A stretch of DNA of 6,753 nt from an uncultured bacterium (GTDB lineage Bacteria > Verrucomicrobiota > Lentisphaeria > Victivallales > UBA1829), in contig URNX01000087.1 of assembly GCA_900549415.1 (NCBI GenBank), positions 1-6,753 of the forward strand, in the 5' to 3' direction. The notes below the pieces were generated by a model, which worked only from the letters and a program-made list of their open reading frames with translations, made no database searches and had not been told where the DNA came from. Positions 6,265 to 6,753 of the stretch are shown piece after piece (positions within the stretch are counted from its first letter, which is position 1; every line of letters begins with the position of its first letter). The position numbers were made by a program, and so were the translations under genes.

Positions 6265-6753
6265 ATGAAAAATAAAAGCTTAAAACACTGCAAACGTAAA
6301 AAATTTTTCTATCGCTTCTTTATGCGGCACACACCCCTGTCAGGGGCAATGTTCGGCATGGCATGGATGATTTGCTTTGGCGCAATTTTACCGCTTGCAT
6401 TGTGGCTTTTTGCAGAAATCACTCCGAATTGGGCAGCAGATTCTACTTTTAATGCCATTGTCTGGGCGTTGATCGTTTTTTTACTTTTCTGTATTTGCCT
6501 TTTAACTTATGGTTATGGATTTCTGACTTTCACAAAAAATTTCTATACAATTCTGCGGAATGATTTGAAAAAAAGCCGCTTCTGGAAATTACCCGCATTC
6601 ATCAGTGCGGCGTGGTATGAGCTTGCCGGAATCCTGCTGTTGCCGATTGCAATCAAAAAGAAGCGTTGGACAGTTTTAGTGTTTATTCTGGCAAGTTTCG
6701 GGTTCGGTTTTCTGGGTTTTATGCTTGATACTCCATTGCAAAAATGGTGGTGT
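6265..6753 (+). CDS. Multi-pass membrane protein of unknown function, 3' partial
   Basis: The frame starts at ATG 6265 and runs without a stop for 163 codons to the window edge, so the C-terminus is missing. CAGGGA lies six bases upstream as a modest ribosome site. The N-terminus MKNKSLKHCKRKKFFYRFF is strongly basic, suggesting it stays in the cytoplasm. Four hydrophobic segments are visible at about residues 28-50, 63-86, 111-130 and 136-154. The connection between segments 2 and 3 carries basic residues (LRNDLKKSRFWK), and KKKRW lies between segments 3 and 4. Tryptophans and aromatic residues are frequent, as is usual for inner-membrane proteins. I do not recognise the family. It is more AT-rich than the genes upstream. 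It follows the GDPD gene on the same strand after 231 bases and a stem-loop, so it is probably transcribed separately. Confidence 0.75.
   Translation, partial: MKNKSLKHCKRKKFFYRFFMRHTPLSGAMFGMAWMICFGAILPLALWLFAEITPNWAADSTFNAIVWALIVFLLFCICLLTYGYGFLTFTKNFYTILRNDLKKSRFWKLPAFISAAWYELAGILLLPIAIKKKRWTVLVFILASFGFGFLGFMLDTPLQKWWC

Noticed and set aside
6071..6268. 65-codon frame from GTG 6071, with GGAGG ten bases upstream and an ATGA overlap with the membrane-protein gene
   Set aside because: The start sits inside the hairpin, the peptide has no recognisable feature, and another frame across the same bases looks more protein-like. Kept only as a note because the ATGA overlap is suggestive.

Overview
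The window is a 6.75-kb piece of a bacterial chromosome. It carries five genes I support, two of them cut by the window edges, and one other has a frameshift. The first gene encodes an AIDA-type repeat passenger joined to calcium-binding FG-GAP-like repeats. That gene, together with a mid-50s percent GC background and Shine-Dalgarno sites, suggests a Gram-negative, host-associated or particle-associated bacterium. The PVC group, perhaps Lentisphaeria/Victivallales, is my best guess, but no marker gene here proves it.

Layout. (a) 2-2209, plus strand: the C-terminal 735 codons of a large repetitive surface-type protein. Its first ~560 bases are AT-rich and hold a 77-bp perfect repeat at 399-bp spacing; the rest is GC-rich. 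(b) 2222-2274: a strong hairpin terminator serving two convergent genes, with T-rich tracts on both sides. (c) 3597-2287, minus strand: a complete PIN-PhoH ATPase of 436 aa. (d) 3598-3854: a divergent, AT-rich intergenic region. (e) 3855-4381, plus: a small single-HKD phospholipase D-like protein with a C-terminal four-cysteine cluster, broken in this sequence by a one-base shift at an A5 run. (f) 4410-4437: a credible sigma70-type promoter in front of a two-gene unit. This unit is a HAD subfamily IIA phosphatase (4473-5285) followed one base later by a cytosolic glycerophosphodiester phosphodiesterase (5287-6033). (g) 6041-6085: a stem-loop just after that unit. (h) 6086-6264: noncoding sequence with a possible regulator remnant. 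(i) 6265 to the end: the N-terminal 163 codons of an unrecognised multi-pass membrane protein.

The clearest functional link is between the HAD phosphatase and the GDPD. Together they could turn glycerophosphodiesters into glycerol-3-phosphate and then glycerol plus phosphate. This is inference from gene order plus family knowledge; other HAD-IIA substrates are possible. I see no tRNA, rRNA, CRISPR array, insertion sequence or phage gene. The most unusual parts are the mosaic repeat gene and the frameshifted HKD gene. I found no convincing evidence of a wholly new system.
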